Source: Vesta saturnalis | Taxonomy: Eukaryota > Arthropoda > Insecta > Coleoptera > Lampyridae | Reading direction: 5' to 3' | NCBI GenBank assembly: GCA_036346205.1 | Contig: JARFJB010002200.1 | Location: 124,001 to 188,000 of the forward strand | DNA: 64,000 nucleotides | The notes under the pieces: model-generated | Databases searched by the model: none | Seen by the model: only the letters and a program-made list of their open reading frames with translations | What the model was told of the DNA's origin: nothing | Position numbers and translations under genes: made by a program | Part shown: piece after piece, positions 31,880 to 42,594 of the stretch | Position numbering within the stretch: the stretch's first letter is position 1 | How the letters are laid out: each line of letters starts with the position of its first letter

Positions 31880-33199
31880 TAAGATGTTGGAGTCGTCGCC
31901 GAGGCGGCGGCTCCCTCATCTGTACTCGGGCTATTCCCTCGTCCTTTAATTAAGGTCACCGCAGGTGCCTGTGTACGGGCTATTCCCGTACCCACCCTAA
32001 ATCGTATTGTCTAAGATGCGGCAACCGCATCTGTGCGTAAGCTAATCCTACGCCCGTTCCTACCTTCTTATCTTCAACTAAGCTACCTAGCGGCAGCTGT
32101 CCGCCGGATAATCCTGCGGCCGCCTATTCCTAATTTAAGAATTACTCTAAACCTGCTCAGATGCAGGTTGTGAAGCGGGCTGCCCGTCTCCCGCCCTTAT
32201 GTTCCTTATCTAAAGGCGTCACATGACACCTGTACGCGGCCTAACACCGCGCCCTTTCCCTATATTTCTTAACTAAGACCCCAATGGGAGTCTGAGCGAC
32301 GGCTACTCCGACGCCCCGTGTCTATTTCTTAAATCTACCTTACGAAATATTTAAGAATCCTGGGCTTCCGGACGTAGCCGGCGGCCCAGTCGTCTGCACG
32401 AGTGATGCTCGTGCCCTCTATTTAAATTAATATTAAGTATCTATTCTAAGTAAGTCGCCCTTGTTTCACGTAGTGGTAAGGGGCGGCTGTACGCGAGCGC
32501 AACTCGCGTCCGTATCCTTACTCTTATTCTATTTAAAACTTCCTTCTCCCCAGAGTTGGAGCGGGGGAAAAGAAAATTTGTGCGACGGTGAAGCCTTCTC
32601 CCGTTTTAGTTACTTAATCTACGTTCTTAAAAACTACTTAACTAGGATACCCCCGACTTCGCCGAAACTAGAAAATCAAAGGTATCATACACGAGCCACG
32701 CCCGTGTTTGTATACGCTAACTAAGAACACCGTCCTTTCGGTGGCAGGCGTCGAAAGGAAGGTGCCTGTGCACGACTGGTGTCGTACCCGTTCCGTACTC
32801 CCTAAGATGCCGCCGCTCTCGGTGAACCGATAACGGCGGCATCTGTGCACGAGTGAAGCCCGTGCCCGGAAGGCTACCGCTAAGGATTTGCATACGCCGG
32901 CTACAGTCGGCGGCCGCAACTCCTGTGCGCGAGTGAGGCCTGCGCCCTCGAGAGATAGCTCTAAGGGTCCGCGTTCGCCGGATACAGTCGGCGACCGCGG
33001 TCCCTGTGTGCGAGTGGGGCCCGCACCCATACATGCATAAGGTACGCGCCCTTTCCGGCGACGGAGCTTATAGTCTCCGTCGCCGGAAACGGCGCCGCCT
33101 GTACGCGAGTGAAGCTCGCGCCCTCGACGCTACTTATCTAAGTCGACGCTTTTCCCTTGAAGGAAATGCGTCGACTGTACGCAAGTGAAGCTTGCGTCC
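31880..33199 (+). repeat. Array of ~17 double-hairpin modules with sequence-diverse stems
   Basis: Modules start about 31880, 31953, 32011, 32078, 32147, 32210, 32273, 32357, 32448, 32536, 32642, 32723, 32802, 32880, 32961, 33037 and 33137. Each has a CTAAG-like start, a first stem-loop of unique sequence, CTGT, a second stem-loop and CC/CCC. Examples of first stems: AGATGCGG-CAA-CCGCATCT (32014), ATGCCGCCG...CGGCGGCAT (32808), TTTCCGGCGACGGAG...CTCCGTCGCCGGAAA (33052). Second stems: GTACGGG-CTAT-TCCCGTAC (31973), ACGCGAG-CGCA-ACTCGCGT (32491), GCACGAG-TGAT-GCTCGTGC (32396), ACGCAAG-TGAA-GCTTGCGT (33179). Loops fall in two groups: GGCTAxTCC before about 32330 and GAGTGAxGCTC after. First stems tend to be longer toward the 3' end. 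AT-rich spacers separate the early modules. Confidence 0.85.
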
Positions 33200-33896
33200 G
33201 GTCAAATCTACTCAAGCACTAGCACTTTTCCGTCATTTTCGCAGAATAAACACCGTCACTCGCGGTCACTAGCACTTTCACTAACACCGTCGCCCCCACG
33301 TCGCTCCGACTCCGTGGCTGCTCCGGTGGTCCTTTTCCGCTACTCCTTCCCGTCGATTCGCTGCCCTCGGAAGATCGGCGACGTCCAATGGCAACTTCCA
33401 CTTGACCCGAAACGATGCCGTGGATGGACCTTCGTTCGCCCGTCGTTTCCTTACGAGCGACATCCGGTTGACGCAAGGTCCGCACCGTCCTGCGGCTTCT
33501 TCCGCCCCGCATCCCACCCACGGCAACCATTCGCAAGACCTTTACGTGGTTATCGGGGATCCGTTTCTTCCGCCTCTCTTCGAGGGGGCCCGATTCCCAT
33601 TACCGTCTACCTTGTATGAGGTTTTTTCAGGGGGTTTTCCTCATACACATGTAGCGGCATGGTCACTGCGTATATGTACACCGTGTGCGGCTACTTAGGC
33701 GAATGCTGGGGTGGTATTTTCCCTCTTAGAACCCTAACTCCGTTCCTTCCGATCCTATCCTGACCACACCCATTTTTAACCCTATCATGCATATATACGT
33801 AATGTATGTATGTATGTATGCTGGAAATCCATGATTGTGGCTGAAGGAACTCGGAAAGCTCGAGCTGCCCGCCCTCCCCCTTGGGGAGGGAATGAA
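33200..33896. other. GC-rich tail of the hairpin element
   Basis: No protein domain was recognised despite several open frames on both strands, which GC-rich DNA gives freely. CACTAGCACTTT occurs twice (33216 and 33266). GTATGAGG...CCTCATAC at 33614-33646 forms a hairpin. The last 100 bases end GGAGGGAATGAA before the ATA flank. Confidence 0.5.
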
Positions 33897-35681
33897 ATAA
33901 GTGGCCTTTTCCTTTTTCATTAAGGGTGTCGTTTGCTCCGAATCTGTGCCATTTTGTAAGTTTTCTTTCAGTTATTTTCTTGTAAATCTGGAATTTGTAA
34001 AGGTGTCGATTCCATTTTCTCTAAAACCGTCTCTTCTTCTAGACGCATGTCATTCTCTTCTGCATTTATTGTCACTGCTGCTTCTTCTAATTCTATTATT
34101 GGCTTTATTGGACGTTCTTCTTCTTGCCTGATATTTATTTCTTCCAGTATTGTATCTTCTTTTAATTGCTTCCAAAGCTTGTATAAAGAATGATTCTCCA
34201 CAGGTCCGTTCCAGTTTTCTTCATTCTGATAAAATGTATTTAATTTCTCTTTTCCAATCTTTTTTCGCGTGTGGATAGGAATATCTTGTCTTCTTGGTTG
34301 TGCTTATTGCGGGCGGATGCTAAGGGTGTGTGCTATTCTTTTACTTTTACCTGACTCGGATTCCATGGTGATAAACCGCACTTCTTGAATCCATTTTGAA
34401 CTGTAGTTGGTGTTAGCATTTTTAGCGTAGATTTCAACAATGGCGCAAAATCTTGCTTTTTCAACTGGACTCCGTTATTTTGCATTCGCCATTCCTGAAC
34501 ATTCTGACGCCACATGGACTTCAACGAATGGAAAACGGCTACATCCATTGTTTGGAGTATGTGGGTAGCATTAGGGTAGAGAGCTACAAGTTCTATATCA
34601 TGTTCTTTGCAAAATTTACTAAGTGGCATGGGTATGTGAGGTGTGTGACCATCCATAAAGAAAATGATGGGAAATGAAATTTCTTGGCTGTTTACCCACG
34701 GATAAAAGATGTTAGTCGTGTATTCATAAAAGAGCTCATGGGTCATCCATCCGTTTTCACTTTTACCAATGGCCCAATTTGAAGGAAAACCTTCAGCTAT
34801 TATCTGTGGTACCTATCCTGTTATATCGGTATACTAAAATAGGCGACGATATTTCGCCATCAGCGTTTCCCGTTTAATAATACCGTTACATTAAATTTCT
34901 CATTATTCCCCGCCGCAGGATACACTGTTTTACACCCTTTCTCTGCTAAAACTTTTCCTGGTTTCGGATTCAGAAAAAAATACCGTTTCATCAGTGTTAA
35001 AAACTCGCCGACGATCTTCTAATTTTTATTCAGGTAATTTTCGACCTCTGAATCAATTGTTAATATTGGCTTGGTTAACAGTTCTTTGGCTAACTTGCCT
35101 ACAATGTTCAAAAATGTTTCCTTGCTGAGGGGAAAACCAGTTTTTGCCATATGCCTTACCCATTCAATAAAATAGTCTTCCTGTTCCGGCTAAAAAAAAT
35201 TTGCAACTCCCATTTTCACTTTAATTGGCACGTTGCTTTTATGTTTATCCGTTTTGCCGAGCGCCTGTTTTGTATGCCATTCCTCTATTTACATCTGCAA
35301 TTGCTGCCAACATAGCTGCATCAGAATAGTTGCGCAGTCTTTTTGGTGGCATTTCTGCAAAAAGACTACTTAATGTTCCAATTGTCGACACCAGTGTCGA
35401 ACATTGGAACACCGCGAGATAAATAAACGTTTTTGGTAGCAATAGAATTCATACAATTAGCTCATAACTTCATACATGTAAAACAAAAATTTTGACATGT
35501 TTCCTAAAATCGACACCTCTGTCGAGATGAGGAACATCATGATTTGCAACACCCAAAAGTCGACACCCACACTGTGCCCGTATTTTCTTTAAATAAGCGA
35601 GAAAACATGTATTGAAGTAATAATCTACCTATCGTAAATCAAACTCTTTATGTACTGAACTTATACAAATAATAATAACCT

Positions 35682-38278
35682 TTAACCCTTAACAGGGCGC
35701 GTGGCGCCTCTGAGGTGCCAATTTAGTTTATTATGATAATAACTTTCGGTTAAAATCACATTTCGAAACGATTCATGCAATTATTCCAAGGACATGGTTT
35801 TGACATCATAGCCATTTAATATCAAATAAATAGCATTATTTATTTTAGAAATATTTCGTTTCTTTTGTCATGGTGTCGTTTTGTTGTCGCATAGGCGCCA
35901 TGCGACCGTAAACGTAGGCGGTCCGTTTTTCATTGTTTACATTAGAAAGGTGACTATTTTTGAATAAGCGGTTTTACTGCAGTAACAAAGTAATTATAGA
36001 TATGCACAATGTACTGAATTTCTATTCATTATAAAGTTTCATTTCTTTGTGTTAACACTGCGAAAAGTTATAAAGAATATTGTGTTTGTAAATTATTCTG
36101 TTATACGTGTTGTTCTATGCGAATATGGCTAACACTAGTAAAGGTTGTGATAAAAGTCGGGAATACCGTCGTCCACTAAAATTCAAAGAGCTTGAAGCTT
36201 TACTTTTGGAAGATAATAGTGCCACTGAAGAAATAGATTTTGTAAATTCGGACGACATTGATATATTTGGTGAAGATCACGAAAGTTTTAGTGAACATGA
36301 TACAAGTTCTGAGGAAGAAGCTGAAGCATTGTTGACTCTGATGGCGATGATGAATTTGTTCTAGGAAAAGACAAAAAGTCTAAATGGTTTAAAAATCCAC
36401 CTTCGGCTACAAAAACTAAGAAGCACAACATAATTACTCAATTACCTGGAACTGTGGGAGCAGCTCGTCAGATTACTGATATCTTTGAAATATTCAGGTT
36501 ATTTTTTAATGACGAAATTATTCATAATATAACGCAAAGCACCAATATTTACATTAGGGAAATGGTCCTGAAACGATTTCAAAGAGAACGATATGCTCGC
36601 GAAGTTACGGATATTGAAATGTGAGCTCTACTCGGATTACTTCTTATGTTTGGCGTTTTAAAATCTTCTCACCTGAATTATCTAGACCTTTTTGCAACAA
36701 ATGATATCGGCCATCAATTTTTTGTGTCAGTGATGAGATAAACGATTTTTGTTTCTTTTACGCTGTGTTAGATTTGATGATATCCGCACTAGAGAAGAGC
36801 GAGTCGTGAGAGACAAATTAGCACCTATTCGTTGGTTGTTTGATAAGTTTGTGAAAACATGTTCCACGTTATTTCGTCCAAGTGAATACGTAACGATTGA
36901 TGAACAACTTGTTGAATTTCGAGGACATTGTAATTTTCGCCAGTATTTGCCTTCCAAACTGAATAAATATGGCATTAAAATTTTTGCAATGGTAGATGCT
37001 CGTAATTTCTATAATCTGAAGGTGGAAGTATATTTAGGGAAACAACCCGAAGGTTCAGAGATTAGTAATTCCGCAGAAGATATCGTATGCAGGCTTATAT
37101 CTCCAATATCAAGATCAAACCGAAACGTGACTGTAGATAACTGGTACACTAGCATTCCCTTAGCCCAACGATTATTAGCAGAACATACATTAACTTTAGT
37201 AGGTACTCTGAAAAAAAATAAGAAGGAGATACCTCAATGTTTTCAACCTCGGAGAGAAAGGCAAGTTAATTCTACTGTTTTTGGGCATACAAAAGACTGC
37301 ACATTAATGTCTTATGTTCCATCAAAGAATAAGTCAGTGATACTCCTGTCGACATTGCATAATGACCAAGAAATTGATACAGACACTGGGGATAAAAAAA
37401 GCCAAGCATTTTAACATTTTATAATTTGACCAAAGGAGGAGTCGATGTGAACGATAAATTATGCGCCACGTATAACGTTGGAAGAAGGACCAGAAGATGG
37501 CCTGCTGTTATTTTCTTTCACCTTGTAAATGTGGTAGCTATTAATTCACGAGTAATATATGTGTCCAACACTGGAAAATCAATTGAAAGAAGTAGATTTT
37601 TGAAGCAACTTGCGTACGATTTGGTAAAACCGCTCAAAGCGGAAAGGATGAACGATATGCACATTCCAAGAGGGATACGAAAGCGTCTTAGAAAGGAAGT
37701 GGAACAGCCACAATTAGTAGAAGAACAACAAACTGGCAGCAGAAAAAGATGTACGTTTTGTCCACGGTCGAAAAATAGATCCTCCAAACAAATATGTTCT
37801 GTGTGCCATAAGAATATTTGTAAAGAACATTCCAAATTATTATGTATTGAATGTTGTAATGGTAAAGATGAGTAAAGCGTTGCGTTTTAAAATATGATTG
37901 GTATAAATAAGTTTTTTGTGTTTTATTTTTTATTTTAACAAAAAGTTAAGGTTCATATATTCCGTAAGCTATATGAATATTTCTAAGAGCATTTCCAATT
38001 GTTATGTATTGAATGTCATAATAATAAAAATTAATACAATGTTACGATAAAATATATACTTAGTAAAAAATTATTTTCTGTAGAGGTTTAGTTTTTTTTA
38101 TTTTTTGCGTAAGCTTTATTTTTTAGTCAATGAAAAATGACAGTATTTATCCAGAGACGGATTTATAAACAAAATTTCAAGCAGTAAAGATGTACAAAAA
38201 ACAATATTGCTTTGTTGCTTCAGAGGCGCCACGCGCCTAAGAGTGCTCAACGAGTCCACGCGCGCAGTTAAAGGTTAA
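35682..38278 (+). mobile_element. Complete-length piggyBac element with TTAA ends
   Basis: TTAA at 35682-35685 then CCCTTAACAGGGCGCGTGG; the right end, read inward, is TTAA (38275-38278) then CCTTTAACTGCGCGCGTGG. The ends match at 16 of 19 positions. A second inverted pair, GGCGCGTGGCGCCTCTGA, follows at the left directly and at the right about 35 bases in (38225-38240). Length is 2,589 bp between the TTAA copies. It encloses a piggyBac transposase gene on the plus strand. Confidence 0.85.
36113..37875 (+). pseudogene. piggyBac transposase, frameshifted
   Basis: An acidic N-terminus (MANTSKGCDKSREYRR, F-V-N-S-D-D-I-D) is followed, after a frame slip near 36340, by KSKWFKNPPSATKTKKHN, D-I-F-E-I-F-R-L-F-F-N-D-E and V-L-K-R-F-Q-R-E-R-Y-A-R-E. 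From 36749 the core reads VRFDDIRTREER, SEYVTIDEQLVEFRGHCNFR (first Asp region), NKYGIKIFAMVDARNFYNLK, NVTVDNWYTSIPLAQRLLAE (second Asp region) and CTLMSYVPSKNKSVILLST. After a stop near 37414 it continues TKGGVDVNDKLCATYNV (third Asp) and a Cys-rich C-terminal domain (CTFCPRSKNRSSKQICSVCH) ending at 37875. Breaks: near 36340, a TGA near 36624, about 36740, and TAA at about 37414. All catalytic Asp positions are kept. Confidence 0.88.
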
Positions 38279-38499
38279 AAAAACGTTAAGGAGGACAGCA
38301 CACAAACAGTGAAATAACTACTACGTTTCACAGCAGTGTGCAACTTAATGAGACCCTCTTTGTTTGAATGGGAAACATTTTTGTAGAAATATTTCAAATT
38401 CTAATACCAATATGTAAAATAAATCACAAATTCATTAAAATGTAATTTTATTAACATGTAAAAATAAATAACTACAGAAGTTTAATTAGTTAGAATCTA

Positions 38500-38960
38500 A
38501 TTCACTGTCACTGTCTTTGCTAATACTTCGTATTTTTAATTTATTCATCACTTTCACCTGTATTTATGGTAAAAATCAGCTCTTCAACTTCATCAATAAA
38601 ACCTTTTTCTAACTATTCTTGTTCAATCTTCTCTGTATGTTTGCACACAGCTTCTGATTCTTCACGATCAATTGATTTAAATTTATTCTCTGCTAATTTC
38701 CACACATTTTCAAATTTAAACGTCATATTAATACTCCCTACATAATTTTTAACTTGAGCCCATATCTTTTCAATTGGATTTACCTTTGAATGGTAGAGTG
38801 GCAACCTTACCATAAAATGACCATGTTCAGCCATCAACATCGATTAAATAATTTTTAAGAACTGGTCGATCAAGTTTCATTTTCTCATAGAGTTGTGGTT
38901 TTGTCTCACTTTGTTCAAATACAATCGCACATTTAAAGATAAATGGTTTGTTTAACAGTT
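38500..38960 (-). pseudogene. DDE_3-type transposase, C-terminal fragment
   Basis: Minus strand: ETKPQLYEKMKLDRPVLKNY (about 38920-38860), then a frame slip to H-G-H-F-M-V-R-L-P-L-Y-H-S-K-V-N-P-I-E-K-I-W-A-Q-V-K, which holds the third catalytic Glu. A helical stretch, C-K-H-T-E-K-I-E-Q-E and an acidic end (T-G-E-S-D-E) follow. It starts about 220 bases beyond the right end of the 35.7-38.3 kb piggyBac. The first two catalytic regions are absent. Confidence 0.7.
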
Positions 38961-39603
38961 CAAACTTTATCAAATAAACAATTTTTCATTTAAATATTAT
39001 TTTTTCCTTGGAACCGATAAATGAAGGAACCTGAACAGGAATCAAAATTTATTTTTGTTATAGAACCAGAATCAATATCAAAACCCCTTTTGAATTGTAA
39101 TGTGTTTATAAATCAGAACCAGAACTGATATTCAAGTGTTCCAATCCCTGATCAATACGTGCTTTCAAATACAAATAATTGTTTTGTGAGTTTTAATATT
39201 TCTTGACACGAAAACCAATGTAATGCAAAAATTGGCAGTTACAAATGACATTTCTGAAATAAATTTGACAGATACCATCCGAAAAGACATCAAAGCAGTA
39301 GTAGTCTTTCATAACGTTGTATCTGATTAATACCACAGTCACTGCCATTATTAATGTTTGATTTTAACTAAATCAATAATTATTACTATTTTCCTATTGT
39401 TAAATTCTAAATAAGCATATACACATATATACAAATAAATAAACTAAAAATGTACTAACAGCTAAAATCTGCAGTTTAAAATGTATACGGTTCAACTTCC
39501 ATTGAAATATGGCAAATACAAATATCATGAGTTTTGTAAAATACTAAGCTTCTTATTTACTTTGGACTTTTGAGAACGATGTTGGGGCTGTCTTAATGAT
39601 AAG
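38961..39603. other. No gene recognised
   Basis: AT-rich; a loose repetition of GAACCAGAATCA / CAGAACCAGAACTG near 39063-39126 is the only pattern noticed. Confidence 0.4.
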
Positions 39604-42104
39604 CTAAAATAATTTTTTAAAAAGCGTTACAGTTACTAACAATTTTATTAAATATTCCCAATGTTCTTGACAATTATTATACAATTCAACAGCTTGAGGC
39701 CTTTTATTAATAAAATTTTTAACTACATAATTCGTTAAATTTTTGTGGCTGTTTTCTTCCCAGTATTTATCAATCACTTTCATAGAATATTTAGTCAGTC
39801 TCGTTAATAATCGGGATGGTAATTTTAGATGCATCTCACCATCTACATCATAATTCTTGTGTAATAATAACATTTGATGTTTGTTATTCAAATCTCGAGT
39901 ACCTACTAAATTAAGCCTACAAATGTCACAGTCGTACTTATCTAAAAGCCTTTTAATTAAATATCCAGCAAAGGAACAGTCTTCTAAGTTAGTTTCATCT
40001 GGAGCACGTGATTGAAGCCTCATCGGAGTTTGATATTATTGATTCGCTGTCAAATTCGTGGACGGAGTCAGTAGTGTGAGAGGTATCTCCACCAAAAAGA
40101 TTAATATCTTCGTCATTCTCACAATTTGATTCTTCCGGAGGTTTTATTAATGTAATCAAAGTGTTACATTTAAATAATGCATTGAAGGTCCTTACAGTGG
40201 GGTTTCTGTTATAACCACCCTGTTGTCTATATATAGAAAAAAGATTTTCTAATGTATCTTGATTTATTCTTCCTGTTAATGAAATGTTTGAGTTTAATTA
40301 AATTTTAACATATTATAATGATTTGAACCTACCTGTTTATATATACGGAAGTTCTTCACTTTTTTTGTCTTCATATAACATCTTTATAGACTGAATTATT
40401 CCAGGAAAGCATGGCGGTACAGAATATTTTCTTTGTCCTTCTTGCTCAGAAACTTTTTTTAATCTGGTCATCATTTGTTCACCTTCTGTCAGAATTGTCA
40501 ATACTTCTACATTAGCATCACATAAGGGTCGATTAAATGGATTTTTGTTGTATGGAAATTTACTATTCAAAGCATCAAATAATCGATCAATTTTTTCCAA
40601 AAATTCTGCAGTTTCCTTTGCTTTGAATCTATAGCCGTCAGTATAGCAGCAGCGACACTGTGACTTAGTACTTGGGCTGCTAGTCGTACACTCATTTTTT
40701 TAAAATTATTAGGTTGTAAATGTCTTTTGCTTAATCGAATTAAAGCACGAGCAGTTTTACTTTTTTCGTCTAACCTGTATATTTCCTTAATGTATGATCA
40801 TGATATCCTTTTTTGATTCTCTAATGTAAAATCTCCGGTCAGTAAGTTGTTTCTGATACTTTTCAATAAATGTGGAACATCAAACAATCCACAGTACTTG
40901 ATACCTTCATAAACAAAAAAAAAGGATGGTCTGTCGTGACACCCATGGATTTATAAAATTTTTGATTTACTGTAGATTGATTGCATACTATACCCAGAAC
41001 TTGAAGACCATTTTTTTGTAAATCTTCCAAATTTTTTTTAATTATCTTTACTAGTATTTCGGCTTTTACACCGTTTTCCGAATAATAATAAGAAATGGGT
41101 ACTTTCCATTCTGAATAAATTCCTCTCACCATTATCACTAAAGCATGCTTAGCAGGAACTTTTCTTGAACCAAATTCTCCTAAATCTTCAAAACCTAACA
41201 CAGAACCAGTAGACTTACAAAATTATATTTCTTGCTTTATATCCATTTCATCAAAAAGTAGTATGCGTTTTTTTTCTTTATTTTCCATTGCATTAACTTT
41301 ATGCATCAAACGCTCAAAGAGTTTTGCGTTATACCCTGGCTTTGTTTTGTAATTGTTTATCCACTTATGAATTATACTTTCTGATGGCAAAATAAAACCA
41401 TTCCTCTTAAGAAATTGGTACATCGTAGGTGATTATAAAACATGGAAACAGCTGCCTTTTTTTCTTCGGATGCCCAAGGAGTTTTTGGCTCATGATTTAG
41501 TTGCATTTCAACAATTATTTTAGGTAACAATGGCAGATCTTCTACTTCTCTTAAAAAACTACGCTTAACTGGTATAGGTTCTTCGTGTTTTGGGGGTGTA
41601 GGCAACTCAATCACTTCCTTCAAAAATTGTTGTATTGGTGAAGATGTAGCACCACGTATAGTTTCTTTTTCTTTTTCAGGAGTAATGAAGTGGATCACTG
41701 GTCTCCTGTTTGAAAGGTTTTGAGTTTCATCGGTCGATGTAAATAATTTTCTTTTTGTACCCTTTAAAGAAAGTGTCTCGTCTTAACTGCTGACTTGTCG
41801 ATGGTTTTGTGTATGTTCTAAGTTCAGAAGTTGAAGTCGATGGTATATTTTCTCTATGATCCACAGGCAATGAACCAAATGGTAATTTCTTGCCTCATAA
41901 TAGATCAGCAGAAAAATGGTTACCACATAGAAATCTTCTTTTAAGCTCGGATTCAGATAATTCATGCAAGGACGAATTTCCACAAAACAAAATCCATTTA
42001 TTGCACGTCTCTTGATCCTTGATAGGAAAGAAACATTTTCTCAGTCCTATATAATTTTTTGATGAGTTCTTGCAGTTACTATAGGAGCATTTATTACCAG
42101 CCAT
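39604..42104 (-). pseudogene. P-element/THAP9-like transposase
   Basis: The THAP finger is at the N-terminus (from 42104): MAGNKCSYSNCKNSSKNY, K-W-I-L-F-C-G-N-S, F-L-C-G-N-H-F. Then a charged linker, N-H-E-P-K-T-P-W-A-S-E-E-K-K-A-A-V, RNGFILPSESIIHKWINN, ILLFDEMDIKQEI with a conserved acidic pair (about 41240), ALVIMVRGIYSEWKVPISYY, V-C-N-Q-S-T-V-N, F-D-V-P-H-L-L-K-S-x-R-N (about 40880), R-L-F-D-A-L-N-S-K and a C-terminal N-x-x-x-x-x-P-T-V-R-T-F-N-A-L-F-K and P-D-E-T-N-L-E-D-C-S region down to 39604. This is the complete domain order of THAP9/P transposases (cut-and-paste, GTP-binding family). Several frame slips (near 41890, 41440, 41220, 40820, 40330) argue for a pseudogene, although introns cannot be fully excluded at a few joins. 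Terminal repeats were not identified. Confidence 0.8.
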
Positions 42105-42594
42105 TATACCAAACAAAACTAAAAAAAAGAGGCATTTAAAATACAATCAACCTATTTATTAATTAATAGCAATATCAATGATTTACGTGTCGGTAGCAGG
42201 AAAATAAAACAAGTCAATTCATAAAGCTAACCTTACTTGAAATAAAACTTGTTTATACTTTATGAAATTAAATAATTACAACTAAATTAATCAAAACTTT
42301 ACTTACCAAATGTAGCGTCAGTAAATAAATTCACAAAAGAAATAAAAGTAAACTTCGGATTGCATAAAAACTAAAAATATTTGACAACGGTCCAAATAAA
42401 TTTAACCTTGGAATTTGATAATAAATTTAATGCAATCATTTATACGCACGCTAGTGATGTGTATAATGTTAACACTTTCGCCATCTACTGAACAAAACTT
42501 TAAATGTAGGTTGAACGTCTAGTATTATTTAGTCAATGGTTTAGCATTTTGAAATAAATACACTTTCAAATTGACAACAAACTTTTAAAAAGTT
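42105..42594. other. No gene recognised
   Basis: AT-rich spacer between the THAP9-like gene and the CAGQYKN-family gene. GTTAACACTTTCGCCATCTA near 42468 is a possible element end but has no partner that I could find. Confidence 0.35.

Larger units (their letters stand above)
31563..33896 (+). mobile_element. tRNA-headed ~2.33 kb element with tandem double-hairpin modules
   Basis: This insertion interrupts the Tigger tail in the middle of an open codon series: removing 31563-33896 plus one ATA re-joins the reading frame. ATA at 31560-31562 and 33897-33899 is the only duplication visible. The element begins CCGAGCTGGTAGCGTAGTGG, a tRNA-like pol III promoter. It passes through an AT-rich stretch, then a GC-rich array of about 17 modules each made of two hairpins (31880-33199), then a GC-rich non-coding-looking tail. 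That tail holds another hairpin (33614-33646) and a TATG microsatellite (about 33804-33820), and the element ends GGGGAGGGAATGAA. No protein domain was recognised in any frame. Its size is far above a normal SINE. What mobilised it is unknown. Confidence 0.7.
30848..35352 (-). pseudogene. Tigger/pogo transposase (DDE_1), split and frameshifted
   Basis: N-terminus at 35352: MPPKRLRNYSDAAMLAAIAD (psq-type HTH). Then W-V-R-H-M-A-K-T-G-F-P-L-S-K-E, F-N-T-D-E-T with the first catalytic Asp (about 34995), L-N-P-K-P-G-K-V-L-A-E-K-G, MTHELFYEYTTNIFYPWVNS (34746), FPIIFFMDGHTPHIPMPLSK (second Asp), ALYPNATHILQTMDVAVFHS (third acidic region) and G-L-S-P-W-N-P. The C-terminal tail resumes left of the insertion: S-L-E-D-N-Q-T-P, V-L-L-W-P-K-P-R-E-R-L, a basic coiled stretch and, at 31222-30848, V-R-E-G-D-F-V-L-V-E-F with F-I-P-K-E-N. 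The tail lies beyond the insertion at 31563-33896. Frame breaks occur near 35190, 35020 and 34820. Confidence 0.82.
30510..35585 (-). mobile_element. Tigger/pogo element split by a tRNA-headed insertion
   Basis: A minus-strand DDE_1 gene occupies 35352-33898 and 31559-30848. The GTCGACAC word, usually within CCAATTGTCGACACC, recurs at 30523, 30767, 35384 and 35559 with a partial copy at 35511. That is, it occurs just outside both ends of the gene, as expected for terminal or subterminal transposase-binding repeats. Exact element ends were not determined. A 2,334-bp element (31563-33896) separates the two coding parts. Confidence 0.6.

Noticed and set aside
31880..33199. CRISPR array
   Set aside because: Units are not identical repeats with unique spacers; the stems vary while pairing is kept, no cas genes are present, and the context is a eukaryotic transposon.
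32668..33698. Many open frames of 60-144 codons on both strands in the hairpin element
   Set aside because: GC-rich palindromic DNA leaves both strands open; the frames are Arg/Pro/Ser-rich, overlap heavily and match no family.
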